From assembly GCA_017354895.1 (NCBI GenBank), contig CP071494.1:1488001-1552000 (forward strand): a stretch of DNA of 64,000 nucleotides. Direction: 5' to 3'. The translations under genes were made by a program, and so were the position numbers. Within the stretch, counting starts at the first letter, position 1. The number at the start of each line of letters is the position of its first letter. The DNA is from Podospora comata (taxonomy: Eukaryota > Ascomycota > Sordariomycetes > Sordariales > Podosporaceae). The notes below the pieces were generated by a model, which saw nothing but the letters and a program-made list of their open reading frames with translations, was not told the origin of the DNA and ran no database searches. This document shows positions 1-11,111 of this stretch, piece by piece.

Positions 1-268
1 ACTACCCTGGTTTTGGTAGGTCGAACGTCGTTTATTCCCGGCCATATCGAGAACTGTCACTATCATCAAACAAGCGGGCGAGTGTCAAGATGTCATCTTG
101 CAGATTCTTTACGCCCTTGATTTTGACATCTTCGACAGTTGTCCCCGCAAATGGTGGGAAACACCCGGTCGGGAATAACAAGCAATATCGACATGCCGCT
201 GCTGGCTGGGTAGGTGGCTGAAATATGACATATCAAGCACACTGTGCAGGCGACAATCAAAAGATGGC

Positions 269-691
269 CTATCCCGGGCCGTCAAGGACGGGATGGGTGT
301 CTGTCGGGTAGGGAGCGCCGGCTGCCGAGGCTCTCATCCGATATGCACAACTCCCGCTCCCGATAACGGCTGTGGAACTCTTGTTGTCGCCGACTGGCCG
401 GGAGAGACGGGAGGGTGCCGAAGTGAGGCGGCCTTTTTCGGTCCTGATTTGGGAGACGGTGATATTGTTCATGTTTGGACAAGACAAAGCAGCCATCACG
501 GCTTCTTCAGCAATGGGAACACAAGCTTGAAGTGGGATCTCCAAATCGTAATTGCCGTCAAGCATCTCAACTCCCAATCTCGTCAATTGCCCCACCAAGA
601 TAAGATCGCCTTCCATCGGCTTTGTCACCCCCATCGTCAATAGGAACACAGAACAGACAATCGCGATCTTCGCTGCTGTCAACCTCGTCAT
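269..691 (-). CDS. Hypothetical small secreted protein (doubtful)
   Basis: Open frame of about 140 residues read from the ATG at 691. I prefer this start to the upstream ATG at 718 because it puts a hydrophobic stretch (roughly residues 5-22) directly at the N terminus, like a secretion signal. The next part, to about residue 85, contains two cysteines (ACVP and SCPN) and is plausible protein. The C-terminal third is rich in Ser, Pro and Gly and may be read-through of an intron or 3' UTR. I do not recognise a family. No partner gene lies nearby on the same strand. It could be a chance frame. Confidence 0.28.
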   Translation of the reverse strand: MTRLTAAKIAIVCSVFLLTMGVTKPMEGDLILVGQLTRLGVEMLDGNYDLEIPLQACVPIAEEAVMAALSCPNMNNITVSQIRTEKGRLTSAPSRLSRPVGDNKSSTAVIGSGSCAYRMRASAAGAPYPTDTHPVLDGPG

Positions 692-1589
692 AACTTTCCC
701 AGTCCTCAAGTCGCACATAAAACTGTCTCAGTGCCACGAGGCTTTCCAGTCGTGCGACCAAAACATCATCAAGAAACGAAAACAATTCTTTCAGAACCCA
801 ACCAATCGCTTAAATTTCAGCAGCGCAGAAACGTCAAAGTGTCAGATGACTCAACCACCGCGTCTCGCGCGCTATTAGGAGGAGAATGGGAAGTTTTTAG
901 TCACAGGGGGGTGCATCGAGTCGCAGACCGCCATTCATGGCCCGGTGACAGCCCAAGCAAACGTGAATATCCGCATCGCATTTAGCTTCAATTCTCAGTC
1001 AACATAAGCTATTGAACTCATTTCCACATCCAAAGTCCGTTGAACACTGAATATGTACATGTTGGCACCTTCAAGATGGTTCATCCAAAAGATAAAATCC
1101 CCAAGTGTAAAGATCTTCAACCCCTCCCCAAGCCAAGACCAAGTGGCAACAAACCCCAACAACCAGCCGCCCAAAGCCGGTCCAAAAAAACCCATGTCAA
1201 CACCCCCTCAACCAATCAGCGCCCCCATCTTAGCCAAACTCTCGACAGAAAGGGAAGGAACCCCCAAATGTGGGGCAACTTTTAGAACCATGCCATTGGA
1301 TCTGATTGATCTTCCCCGCTTCCAGAACAAAGCCACTCAACCCAAACTTGCTTGCGCACATTAACAATGTATGGAAGATACAAGGAATCCTTCCAGACAT
1401 ATTGCGCCCTACAATAACTAAAGTCATCAATCAAGAGATAAGCTGCGACGCTTATTGACAAAGACATGCGCCAGCTTACAACCCGCCTAGCGCCCGTTTG
1501 AAAAAGCCTCGCTAATCCAACCCCGATCAGGCTTAAACTCTAAATCCTATGCGCCCGACCAATCAAATCTCACCACTTACACGGGACGT

Positions 1590-1624
1590 TTCCTTTTTTT
1601 TTTTTTTTTTCTTTTTTTTTTTTT
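1590..1624. repeat. Poly-T tract
   Basis: Two T runs separated by a single C. The minus-strand frame crossing it reads as poly-lysine and is not a gene. Confidence 0.9.
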
Positions 1625-1990
1625 GCTGCGCAACAGAGAAATCGCGAGGGTTGCCAGATGGTGATGACAACACACTCTTTCATGATAGATGATAGCTGTA
1701 TGAAACAGAACAAAAAACATAATTCGCATTTGTTGGGCGACAGTGATCCCATTCTCGAAATAAAATGCACGCTTGAACTCTTCGGGCCTTGCGACAGATA
1801 TTGGAATATGTCGCGAGCTGCCGACTTGCGATAGCATGTTTTGATACAGCATGGTTTTAGAATTTGTGATAGGTAGAAACCACGCTCACTGCTTAACCCA
1901 CACCAAATCCAATATCTTGGTAACTTTTTACTCCATACGTTCATGACCATAGCACCAAACAGACAGGTGGTATTCGCGGCGCATAATAAC

Positions 1991-2044
1991 ACACCATTAA
2001 CACCATTAACACCATTAACACCATTAACACCATCAACACCATCA
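1991..2044. repeat. Tandem 9-bp repeat (ACACCATTA unit)
   Basis: About six units of a 9-base repeat; the last ones carry a T-to-C change. Confidence 0.85.
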
Positions 2045-2320
2045 GAACCCCATACAACAAAAACATCAACACAGAACGAAGCCTCAAACAGTAAGAAATT
2101 CGGAAGAAAGAAGAAAAAAGAAAAAGAAGAAAAATTCTGGCTCACGCTTCCCCGGAGTTTCAGTCCAGGCCGCAATGTACAACATTCAGAAAAAGGACAT
2201 CGAGAAACATCATAAACCACATACCAACGCAACAAAAACAGAATATTTCCAGTAGGTACCTCGCTATAAACCCCCAAACAACAACAACAAAAAATCAAAC
2301 GCTAAAAAGACATGAGTGAT

Positions 2321-2340
2321 GATGTGATGTGATGTGATGT
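2321..2340. repeat. (GATGT)4 microsatellite
   Basis: Four exact copies of GATGT. Confidence 0.9.
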
Positions 2341-2649
2341 GCAATAACCCTCCCTCCCTCCCCTCCATTCCTTCCAAGATGCCAGAGTTGAAAAGAAAGA
2401 AAGAAAAAAAAAGGAAAACAGAAAAAAGAAAAAAGAAAAAGCCCTAATATACATTCCTCCTCCCCCACACCCCTTCAAATCAAATAAACCTTGTAAAAGA
2501 CAGAATCAATCCCCCGACCCCCCGCCCCCCCCAACCCCCAAATACCCCCTTTAACCCCTGAGCCATCCATTCACCCTTCCTCTTTTCCAGCTTTCGAACC
2601 ATCCACCACCCGTTCCTACCTATCTTATCCATTCCACCCACTCACTCAA

Positions 2650-2690
2650 CCCAAACCCAAACCCAAAACCCAAACCCAAACCCAAACCCA
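2650..2690. repeat. CCCAAA-type microsatellite
   Basis: Roughly seven CCCAAA units, one with an extra A. The unit differs from the usual fungal telomere repeat TTAGGG/CCCTAA, so it is not read as telomeric. Confidence 0.85.
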
Positions 2691-3079
2691 CCTCCCCACC
2701 TCCCACCAACATAAAAAAGAAACGCAGCCGCTTTTAGAAAAAAACAAATGAATCTCTTTTGATTGATAGAGCGGAAAATGTTCAAGGCCCGACAAGACAA
2801 TAACAACACCCAAAGACGGTAATGAGATGAAGGTTAAGGGGTGGCCCTAGATAGTCATCCTCCCCAATAGCGGACATGCTTAATAAAAAGAAAAGAAAAG
2901 GTTGTAGCCATCAACATAGGAAAAAACACCAACCCCGTGAGTCTCCAACGAGAACTCCACAAGACCATTGACAAGATATAGCAGACCACACCATCCCGAC
3001 CCCTATCTCACAACCCCCCGCTGACCATCATCCCATCATACAAGCCTTTAAATCCGGGGTTGACCCATCAGCAAAAAAC

Positions 3080-5112
3080 TCATCTCTTCCTCTTCTTCCC
3101 CTTATCCCCCCCTCCAACCTCCGAGGCGTACTCCGCCCCGCCAGTCACCCCCCCGCCGAACCCACCCCCCATCATCGGCGGCAACGTCGTCATCGCAACC
3201 GGCGCAGCAGCAACCTCCTCCTTGACGAGCGGCACCCCCATGTGCCTCCCATACCTCCCCTTCCTCCCATTCCCTTCATCCTCGCTGATGCACTGATCCG
3301 CCCCCAGCCCCGCATCCTTGCACCGACCGCAAGGCCTCTGCCTGTCGCACCCCTTCTTGCTCTTGCGACACCTCTGGCAGCGAGGCTTGGTCGACAAGTC
3401 GGGGTGCTCGTCATCCCCGGCAGCAAGAGAAAGCCCGGTGTTGGACGCGACAGACTGCTTGCGTGAAGCCGGGAGCGAGGCCGGGGACATGGGACCCAAA
3501 GCGGCGGCGGTACCGCCGTTGACGGCTGCCGTCTTCACGGCCACGGGCTCCTTCTTGACCTTGGGCTTCTGAGGCCGAGGCTTGGACTGCGCAGCAGCAG
3601 CCGCGGCAGCCGCGGCAGCCTTGGCTTGGTGAAGCGTGTTCGCCTTGAGCTTGGTTCTCGACTTGGGAGCCGCCATGGCGGGCTTGGGGGCGCTGTCCGA
3701 GCAGTAGCCATCTTCACCGCTTGTGTCGGCGCCGTCGGCGGGGCCGACAAAGTGGCTCTCTGTGGTATGGAGGACCTTCTTGTGGTGACCGGCAGCGTCG
3801 AGCTTCTGTCTCCGCGCCGCCGGCACGTCGTGATCGCTGTCCGCCTCGCTGGTGGCGCCCGTCGACGAGGTGGCGTCCGCTCTGCCGCTAAAGGTGTCGT
3901 CCATGGTGGACGCCGACGTCCGGCCATGCGTGGAGATCTCACCCAGGCGCATAAGCTGGATGGCGACGTCCTTGTCTTCCTCAGACATGCAGCTGTTGGC
4001 GGTGCCGTCTGGTGTCGCCACCATGGGCATCCCCGGCGTGGCCGCGAAGCCGAAGCTGCCGCGCGAGCGCCGCATGTCGCTGCTGGGCGTGGGGTACGTG
4101 GAAGGGTGCGGAAACCCGTTGTTGTAACTGTGCGGGGAGTGCAAAGAAGGCCGAGGATTGCTGAAGGGATTTGGCCCAGACTGAATATATGGCAGCGAGG
4201 GACGATGCTGATGATCAGCACGCCGCGCCGGTGAGACGGAAGGGTTGGACGTGGCCGCGGGCATCTGCAGAGGGGCATAGAGAGGCAACTCCTGGAGACA
4301 AATAAAACTCATGTCAGAAACCAGCATTCACAACCCGTTAGACGACGTCTTCAACATACCGAGCTGTCAAACTTGGGACGCTTGCGACGGCCACCCTCGA
4401 CGATATTGTCCACACTGATTTCCGTGTTGCCGAGATGGTCCTTGCTTTTGCTCGACGACGAGCCTGGCGCGCCGTCGCCGCTGCTGTAGCCGTTGAAGCT
4501 TTCACCGTGACTGTCGCCATTCAACTGCGATCTGTTCTTGGCAGAACGTGACCGTACCTTCTTGGAGCCGGGGTTGTTGTTTGCCGAGCCGCTGCGACGT
4601 CCACGTCCGCCATTAGGCGAAGGGCTACGCAGGCGTGACGCAGGCGGCGAGTGAGGTCTGGCAAAAAGATGGTCATCTGGGCGCGGAGGTGGTGGCAGAG
4701 GTGACTGGGACATGAAGGTGTCGGCGGTATAAAAGTTGTGTTGGGGCGCTGGCGGGTGGTCATAGGAATACGGCCGGGGAAGCTCGTCGTGAACCCGCAC
4801 GGAAACGGTCATATCATGAGCAAAGTTCTCGTAGTGGGGAATGAGGATGTTGCCCTCCGCATCCTCAAAGCTTACGCCTTTGGAGATAGTCTGGGTGGTA
4901 TACAGACCGTAAAAGTTCTTGACCGTCGACACGATCGACTCTGTGGCGTCGTGAGGGTAGATCTTGACACGAAGGGGCAGGCGCCCCCGCGATGCCTGGA
5001 AGATCAAGACGAACGTAACCTGCTTGGGCTCCGCGACGGTACGGGGCGAGATGCTGCCGTTAAGCTGACCTGGGCGCCCGTGTCCTATCCCGGTTGGCGA
5101 CATGGCTGCCAT
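3080..5112 (-). CDS. Zn2Cys6 transcription regulator with C-terminal zinc cluster
   Basis: Two exons, 5112-4360 and 4291-3080, separated by a 68 bp intron (GTATGT donor, CAG acceptor) that keeps the frame. The N-terminal part, roughly residues 25-110, is a conserved-looking globular block (FVLIFQASRGRLPLRVKIYP onward). A long Ser/Pro/Arg-rich region follows, then a poly-Ala run and a KKEP patch. Near the C terminus six cysteines are spaced CxxCxxxKKGCDxxxPCxxCxxxxxxxxxC, a binuclear zinc cluster for DNA binding. Most fungal Zn2Cys6 factors carry this at the N terminus, so the C-terminal position is unusual. The protein ends in a basic GKKRKR tail, possibly a nuclear signal. The ATG at 5112 (MAAMSPTG) is preferred; an in-frame ATG at 5148 would add 12 Tyr/Thr-rich residues. 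The target genes are unknown. Confidence 0.85.
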
Positions 5113-5782
5113 TGTATGATATGTATATGTGTATCTAGTGTATCGCACCGTCGACGGTGGCTTCGTAAAGGAGGTCGTGTGATAGAATGTGTGTCGCCGG
5201 TGGGGCTCAGCACCGTTGGCTTTGTTCGGTCGATAAAGGACTCAACAATCGCATTGGCAGTGGACAAGCGCTCGAAAAAGGCGACGAGGGTACAATGCCA
5301 ACGGACGGGTCCGGCTCGAGGGGCGGATGGACAGTGGTCTATCCTTGATTGAGGTCACCGTCAGTGCCGCAAGGACCAAGCCGACTCTTGTGGGTGCTGC
5401 TGGGGTGGTGCCGGACGGTGTTGGGAAGTTGTTGGATCTGGACAGAGCAATGCGACGGTTAGAGCTGGGTGCAGATGAACAGCAGCAGGTAGAAGAGGCA
5501 ATGCCATGAAGGGCTGATCGAACACAGGAAATGCGGTGGGGAACCGGGGGTGTAGGAATGCTCGATGGGTAGGAGGTAATAATGGTCGGGGTGCGAGCGC
5601 AACACAGCAAAAGCGGGTGCTCGTCGGGGGCAAGGCAAGCAAGCTTGCTTGAAAGCAGATAGAAGGTATACAGAGCAAGGTGTTGGGATCGCAAGGGACG
5701 GAAGGGGGCGAGGAGGCTTACGGCAAGGTTGGGGAAGCGGTGGTGTCGTGGAGGAACTGAGCTGCAATTTCTTGTCGTCTCC

Positions 5783-5832
<50 letters not shown>

Positions 5833-8800
5833 GTTGAAGATGCGGGCCCAACCTAGTCAAGTCGGCAGAGTGTGAGCAAGGTGGGAACAGAAGAAGAATC
5901 GGGCTAGCCGGAAGCCGGCGATGGGTGACGGGCGATGGGATGGGGTGCCGGGAGGGGGACAATGGCTTACCAGAGGAACTTGGTTGGTTTGATGGCACCG
6001 GGTTGAGCAATTCGGAGGTTGTGGGTGAGGAAGAGAATGGAGGAGTCGCAAAGAATCTGCATTAAAAGAGCAGATGCCGGTAATCGCACACCCGCACACC
6101 AAACTGCCTGACCTTTGCGCGGATCCGCTCAGGGCAGTCCTCGACACTGTGCCACCGCGACACAATGGAGAGAGCAGCAGAACAGCAGAACAGCAGAACA
6201 AACTGGACTGGAACAGATGGAACAGGCTGGACTGGCTTAAGGTATTGTGAATGGATTCTTGATATCTGTGATTTGGGCAATTTCCGGCCTTGCGCTCCCC
6301 CCCGATCGCATCCTCATCTAGCCCTTGCGCCAGGGTGCGAGGAGCTGCCAACTGGGCGCTTTTCGCACGGCCAGCCAGCCATCCACCCAGCCAGCGGAGC
6401 GCTTGCAGACGTGGTAATCCACACTGACCGCACCTAACCTTACCTCACCTCTGGCAAGCTTCCCGGTCACTGATCACCAGATGGCTTTTGCCAACCTGGC
6501 CTGGGTCACTCACACTCCCCCTGCCAGTGCATCTATTTTCAGGAAGCTTCTCTTCTGATGATGGGAGAAACCAAAGACTGCAAGAGACAGAAGGCAGAAC
6601 AGAGAACAGCAGTGGCTGCTGCTGCTTTGCTTTGTTGTTTCGGGTCTCTTGTATCATGCACAGCGCATTCGGGGCGCATCCCGCTTTGCGCCGAGATCTG
6701 AGAAATGTGCGATATTCTTTCAGGGCAGGCACATTCCGATTCAAGACTTGGCTGTCATCTCTCTCTGTGCCAGGTCCTGTTTTCTTAGGTATTATTCCTT
6801 CTTATCTCTCTTCCCAGGAGTAGAGTCCCAAAACATGCGATGGCGCAGTCTCCCGAAGTAGCAAGCACCAGCAGGAGCAGTCAAGGCAAAGGCCCGCTGC
6901 ATTGGAGGCAAGGTTGTGTGTGTCGAAAAGTGTCTGCACGAATACCAGTTTCTGAGAGATCATTTAATTCGCCTTCCGGTCGATCGAGACGATACATAGA
7001 CCGCTCTCTTTTCTTCTTCTGCGCGCGGCTAAAATCCGTCAAGTGTTTTCCAGACACCCAAGACAGACGCTGTTTACAGTCGCGAAGAAGAAGAAGAAGC
7101 TTGATGCTTGCCTTGCAAGGCGCATATACCGACATGCAGTCTGCGAAACACGGGCTGCTCACCGGGGAAGCCCTCCTTCTCCTGGGCCTCACCAATCATG
7201 ACCATGGGGGAAGCCGTTGTTGGTCTGACCATTTAGGGCCGCCTGGTATTCTTGGGCACACAACACAAGAGCTCAAATGTAGGGTCAACGCCCTGGGTCC
7301 CCTCTGGCCAGTGGCCAAGTCGAGCCCACAGGAGGAGAATGCGCCAGAGAGGTTCATGAACCCCCCAAGGTGCCCGTTGCAGCCATCTCGAACCCCTCCA
7401 TCGGCCAATGGCAGTCGCCAGCAAGGTAGCGCAGCAACAGGGGTCTGCTGTAGATGTGCCTGGCACTGATAGGCAGGACTGCCCAAGCCCAGCTGTCGTG
7501 GACAAGAAAATAAACACTGTCACTCGATAGATAAGTATTATCTTGTCCACTACGTGGCCAGCAAGGTGGCGCCGTGGCCCTACCTGCAGCAGAGCAGTTG
7601 CATTTTCAGATAAAATCTCCGCTGATGGGCAGAGATTCCAGAGATGTATGGTCAGATTCCACGGGAGACACAACGGCGCAAGCCGTCCAGATATCAGACT
7701 GGGCTCACCGCAAATGCGCGGGGTATTGATGGAAAGATTGTGAGATTGTGAGAGATCACAAAAAATAAGGAACGCCCGGCAAACGGGGAGCTTCCGGCAT
7801 TGACCGAAGCAGCATGGAGAGGCGCAAAACTGATATGGATAGCAAAAAGTCTGAAATGAACTGTTTGCCTGCCCCGCGGCTGGCTCCCCCTCAGTGGCAT
7901 TAAGGTTGTCTTGGGCCGAGTGTATTCGAGGCAAGCCGGCCGTTTGTTCCCTCTTTTTTGGCAATTGTTGTGAGGTAACTTTGTGTGCGCTGCGCGAGTG
8001 CGGGTGTGTCGTCTTTGGTTTGTAGAGGGGAGGATCGGGCGCGGCTCGATGCGCTGGCAAAGTTTCAAATGCAAAGCCTGCATCGAATCATCGCGCCAGA
8101 TTCTCCGAGTTCTCCCAAGTGTCAGACCGTCAACAAAGGGACCCGCAGACCCGCCTATTACCTGTCACTGCTCTATTATTCGTGATTCTTGGTCCTTGGG
8201 GACGGCCGTGGTCGCCTCGAAGCTCGCTATTGCAGAAAACGCTAACAAGGTGGTGGTGATATCTCCAAGTCAAGATGCTAGTGTACCCCTCTACGCTCGC
8301 CATCCATCACGACTACCGCATGCAGCTCAGGCCCGGACGAGCGCACTTGCGTCCATGGCACTTCCCACCCCGCTCCACCTTTGACGGAGGAGACGGACAG
8401 CTGGAGGCGAGCGAGGAAGCGAGGAGAGGAAGCAATTCTCTTTGTGCAGTAGGGGGGAGGGGTCTTGGTTGGTGGCGGGTCGTACATGCACGTACATAAC
8501 ATAGAGCTTTGGCTGGACTCCTGGACATTTGCTGGAGGTGAGTGACTGTCAGCGCCAGTGGCTTCCATTCCGTGGATCTTGGCTGCTTCCATGACCGCAA
8601 CGGCACCCTTGCCCGTTTCCAGCGCCCGATCTGCAACCGCCAGACGCCCTCGATTACCCTCCTCTTTGCTTGATGTCCCGGCTTTGTCGCAAGAGTCTCT
8701 GGCGGGCTTTCCGGACAGGATCCAGCCGTTGGTGTCACCAGGTACCACGGCGCATTGTTTTTGGAAGGTTGCGACCACTCCATCCGTCATGTTTGTCGCA

Positions 8801-11111
8801 ACCAAACTCACAAAGAGACAAAAGAGTCCGTCCACGATCCTGTGGGGCACACACAACAAGAAGCTCCGGCCCCACACCATTGGCTCGTGGCTTCGTTGTT
8901 CCCCAGATCTGACCAAACACTTGACACTCCGGAGGAGAATACACAGGAGCCCAGAGCAGGTAGGCATGGTGGCACGCCCTCGCAAGGAGTAGAGGGACGG
9001 TCCCTGTTTTCGCCACGCCCACAAAAACCTTGACGTGTGTGCCAATGTCGCAGAAAGGGCACACGTTGCTGATTGCGCTACATAAATCGAAGCTGCGCAA
9101 GAGATCGCATCATATTAAGCAGCCTACTCCGCAGCGGAGCGAGTCGCGGAAGAAGCCACCAGCAAAACCCACCCCTGCTATCAACCGACCGTCTCTTCGC
9201 GGCAGGGCACATCCGTTCCGTTGGCAAAGTCAAAGTTTCAATTGCTCAGGTGGGCGCCGTCTCTTTGTGAGGAGGTAGCGTAGGATTCCACCACATGGCA
9301 CATGCGATCGAAGCTCAAGCTGGAGGGATTGGAGGGGTTCTTCTCCTCTTGTCACATTCTGCAAGAGGGGTCGAGGACCGTCGAGGCAATTTATGGCCCC
9401 GGAGCAGGGTTTCTCGGTGTCGCCTATGGACTGTCCAAACCCCGCGTTGACTGGAGTCCCTGGAAAAGGAAGAGAAAAGTAGAGTTAATACCCGGTTCTC
9501 CAGAAGCTCTGGTAGCTTCTCGTGTTGATACACAAGGTGTGCTTCAGCCATTGCTGCGCCGGGTTAGATGACTGGTAGTGCGTAAGTAGGTATCGGCGGC
9601 CGTTGGTCAAGTGGCCCGACTTCTCCACCCACCGCCGCCGCGCTGAAAGTTTTCCTTTGGATGGGGATCCTGGCCCATGGCTGGTTCCGGAATGGCCTCG
9701 TCAGGCTGCGATTTATCCTCTTGAGAATCTGGGAGAAGAGAAAGATCGAAATTGGCGACTGACAATAGAAAAGTCGTGATTGAATAGAACCTCAAAAGTC
9801 CAGCAAGGTTCTCACGTGACAACGCGAACGGGGGCGGGCCCCAGTCTGCCCCGCTACGCGTAAAAGCTGGTGGCAGGGAAAATGAAAAAGACGCAGCTGT
9901 TCACCAATAGGAGTGCAGTAAAGAGGAAACAAAGGTAGGTGCCAGCTCTGGGTAGAGAATGGGTTGATATAAGTCGAGAATGGTTTGTGAGAAATAATGT
10001 GGTGGAATTTGCTGTAATTTGCTTAATTAAGGTCCTGGAGAAGTTGACGCGCCGGTCGCTCAAAAGGCCAGTGCCCAGACAGCGGGGGCTACGTCACCCC
10101 ATGGAAGAGTTATGTAAGCTTTGAGCATGCTTGTTGATTACTGGTGCGAGACAACACATGCATCGTTAGTCTGCTGGACTTGGGCTTGCAGACTCCACGA
10201 TGCACGATGGAGATCAGAACTCCATAGTTGACCTACCCGGCCGGGCTGAGATGGAGAATGGCAAGGCTGTAAGTGATGATGATAATAGCCATGTTCTTCA
10301 AATGTGAAATTTGAAAGGGCATTTGATGCTGTTTTGTTCGTATCCCAGGAATTGGAACCTGTGCATATGATTGGGGTCGCCGTAACAACCCAGACGGGCA
10401 TGCACGGACCACACCACCCAAATGGAACTCTGTCTGTGTTTACTTGCATCTTGTCAATAAACACATGGTGAAAAACATTCTCGCTGTTCTCTTTAACCTT
10501 TGCTCCACCTGCGACCTCTGCTGTTGGAAGGTTCTTGTCGGCATCGCACAGCAATCGTTTCTTCAGGTTCCTCTTACTCATGTCCTTGACCTCAATACAG
10601 TGAGTGAAGGCGCGCCCCGCTTGACGCTTGACCGTGTCGAATTTATTGAGGTGCCTTCCCGACACCCACGCGCCCTCCTTCCCGCTGCGCTGGTATTTTT
10701 GCGACGCCGTGGCAACCAGCGCCCACGATAGCCTCACCAGCCCCCCGCCTTGCTCTCCTCGTTGCTCCGCTTTATATCTCGATGCCCTCAAGCCTATTCG
10801 CCGGCTTCCCAGTATTGTCAACAGGAAGAATTCATCCCGAGGGACGACGATAAGTATTCAGTTTCGATTCAGGAGCGGGGACCACCTTTTCTCTGCCCTC
10901 TGCTCTCTGCTCTCCTCGCAACAACAACCACATTGCCTTCTTCCACCACTACCTCACTTTCCGGAGACCAAAGACTTCTTCTCTGACTCGACAACTGCCA
11001 TCTCAACCGCTTGTCTCATCGTTCCCGCAACCAAGACGATATTCAGAAGGAAAAAGGTCTTTGCGACAACAGCCTCAACCAACATCAAATAGAAGGTAAA
11101 AATCCGACATC
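5113..11111. other. About 6 kb without recognisable genes between regulator and cyclin B
   Basis: Open frames of up to 275 codons occur on both strands (for example 7233-8060 minus and 8278-9045 minus). They overlap each other, have no repeated domain logic and show no family I know. The stretch likely contains the long 5' leader of the minus-strand regulator, the cyclin promoter and leader (CT-rich from about 10,740), and perhaps noncoding RNA. I see no tRNA, rRNA or transposon in it. Confidence 0.5.
5781..5829. repeat. (CT)n microsatellite
   Basis: Nearly pure CT dinucleotide repeat, interrupted by CTTT. It lies upstream of the minus-strand regulator, probably in its leader or promoter. 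Confidence 0.9.

Larger units (their letters stand above)
719..3079. other. Intergenic region with simple repeats
   Basis: About 2.4 kb without a supportable gene. It holds homopolymer and short tandem repeats listed separately. The part from about 2,280 to 3,079 is probably the 3' UTR and downstream flank of the minus-strand regulator. Confidence 0.6.

Noticed and set aside
2650-2690. Possible interstitial telomere repeat
   Set aside because: The unit is CCCAAA, not CCCTAA, and it is imperfect.
7233-8060. 275-codon minus-strand open frame
   Set aside because: Rich in Cys, Ser and Pro without pattern, overlaps another long frame (6840-7469 plus), no start context or splice logic, no family resemblance.
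8278-9045. 255-codon minus-strand open frame
   Set aside because: Overlapped by several frames of similar length on both strands and no recognisable motif.
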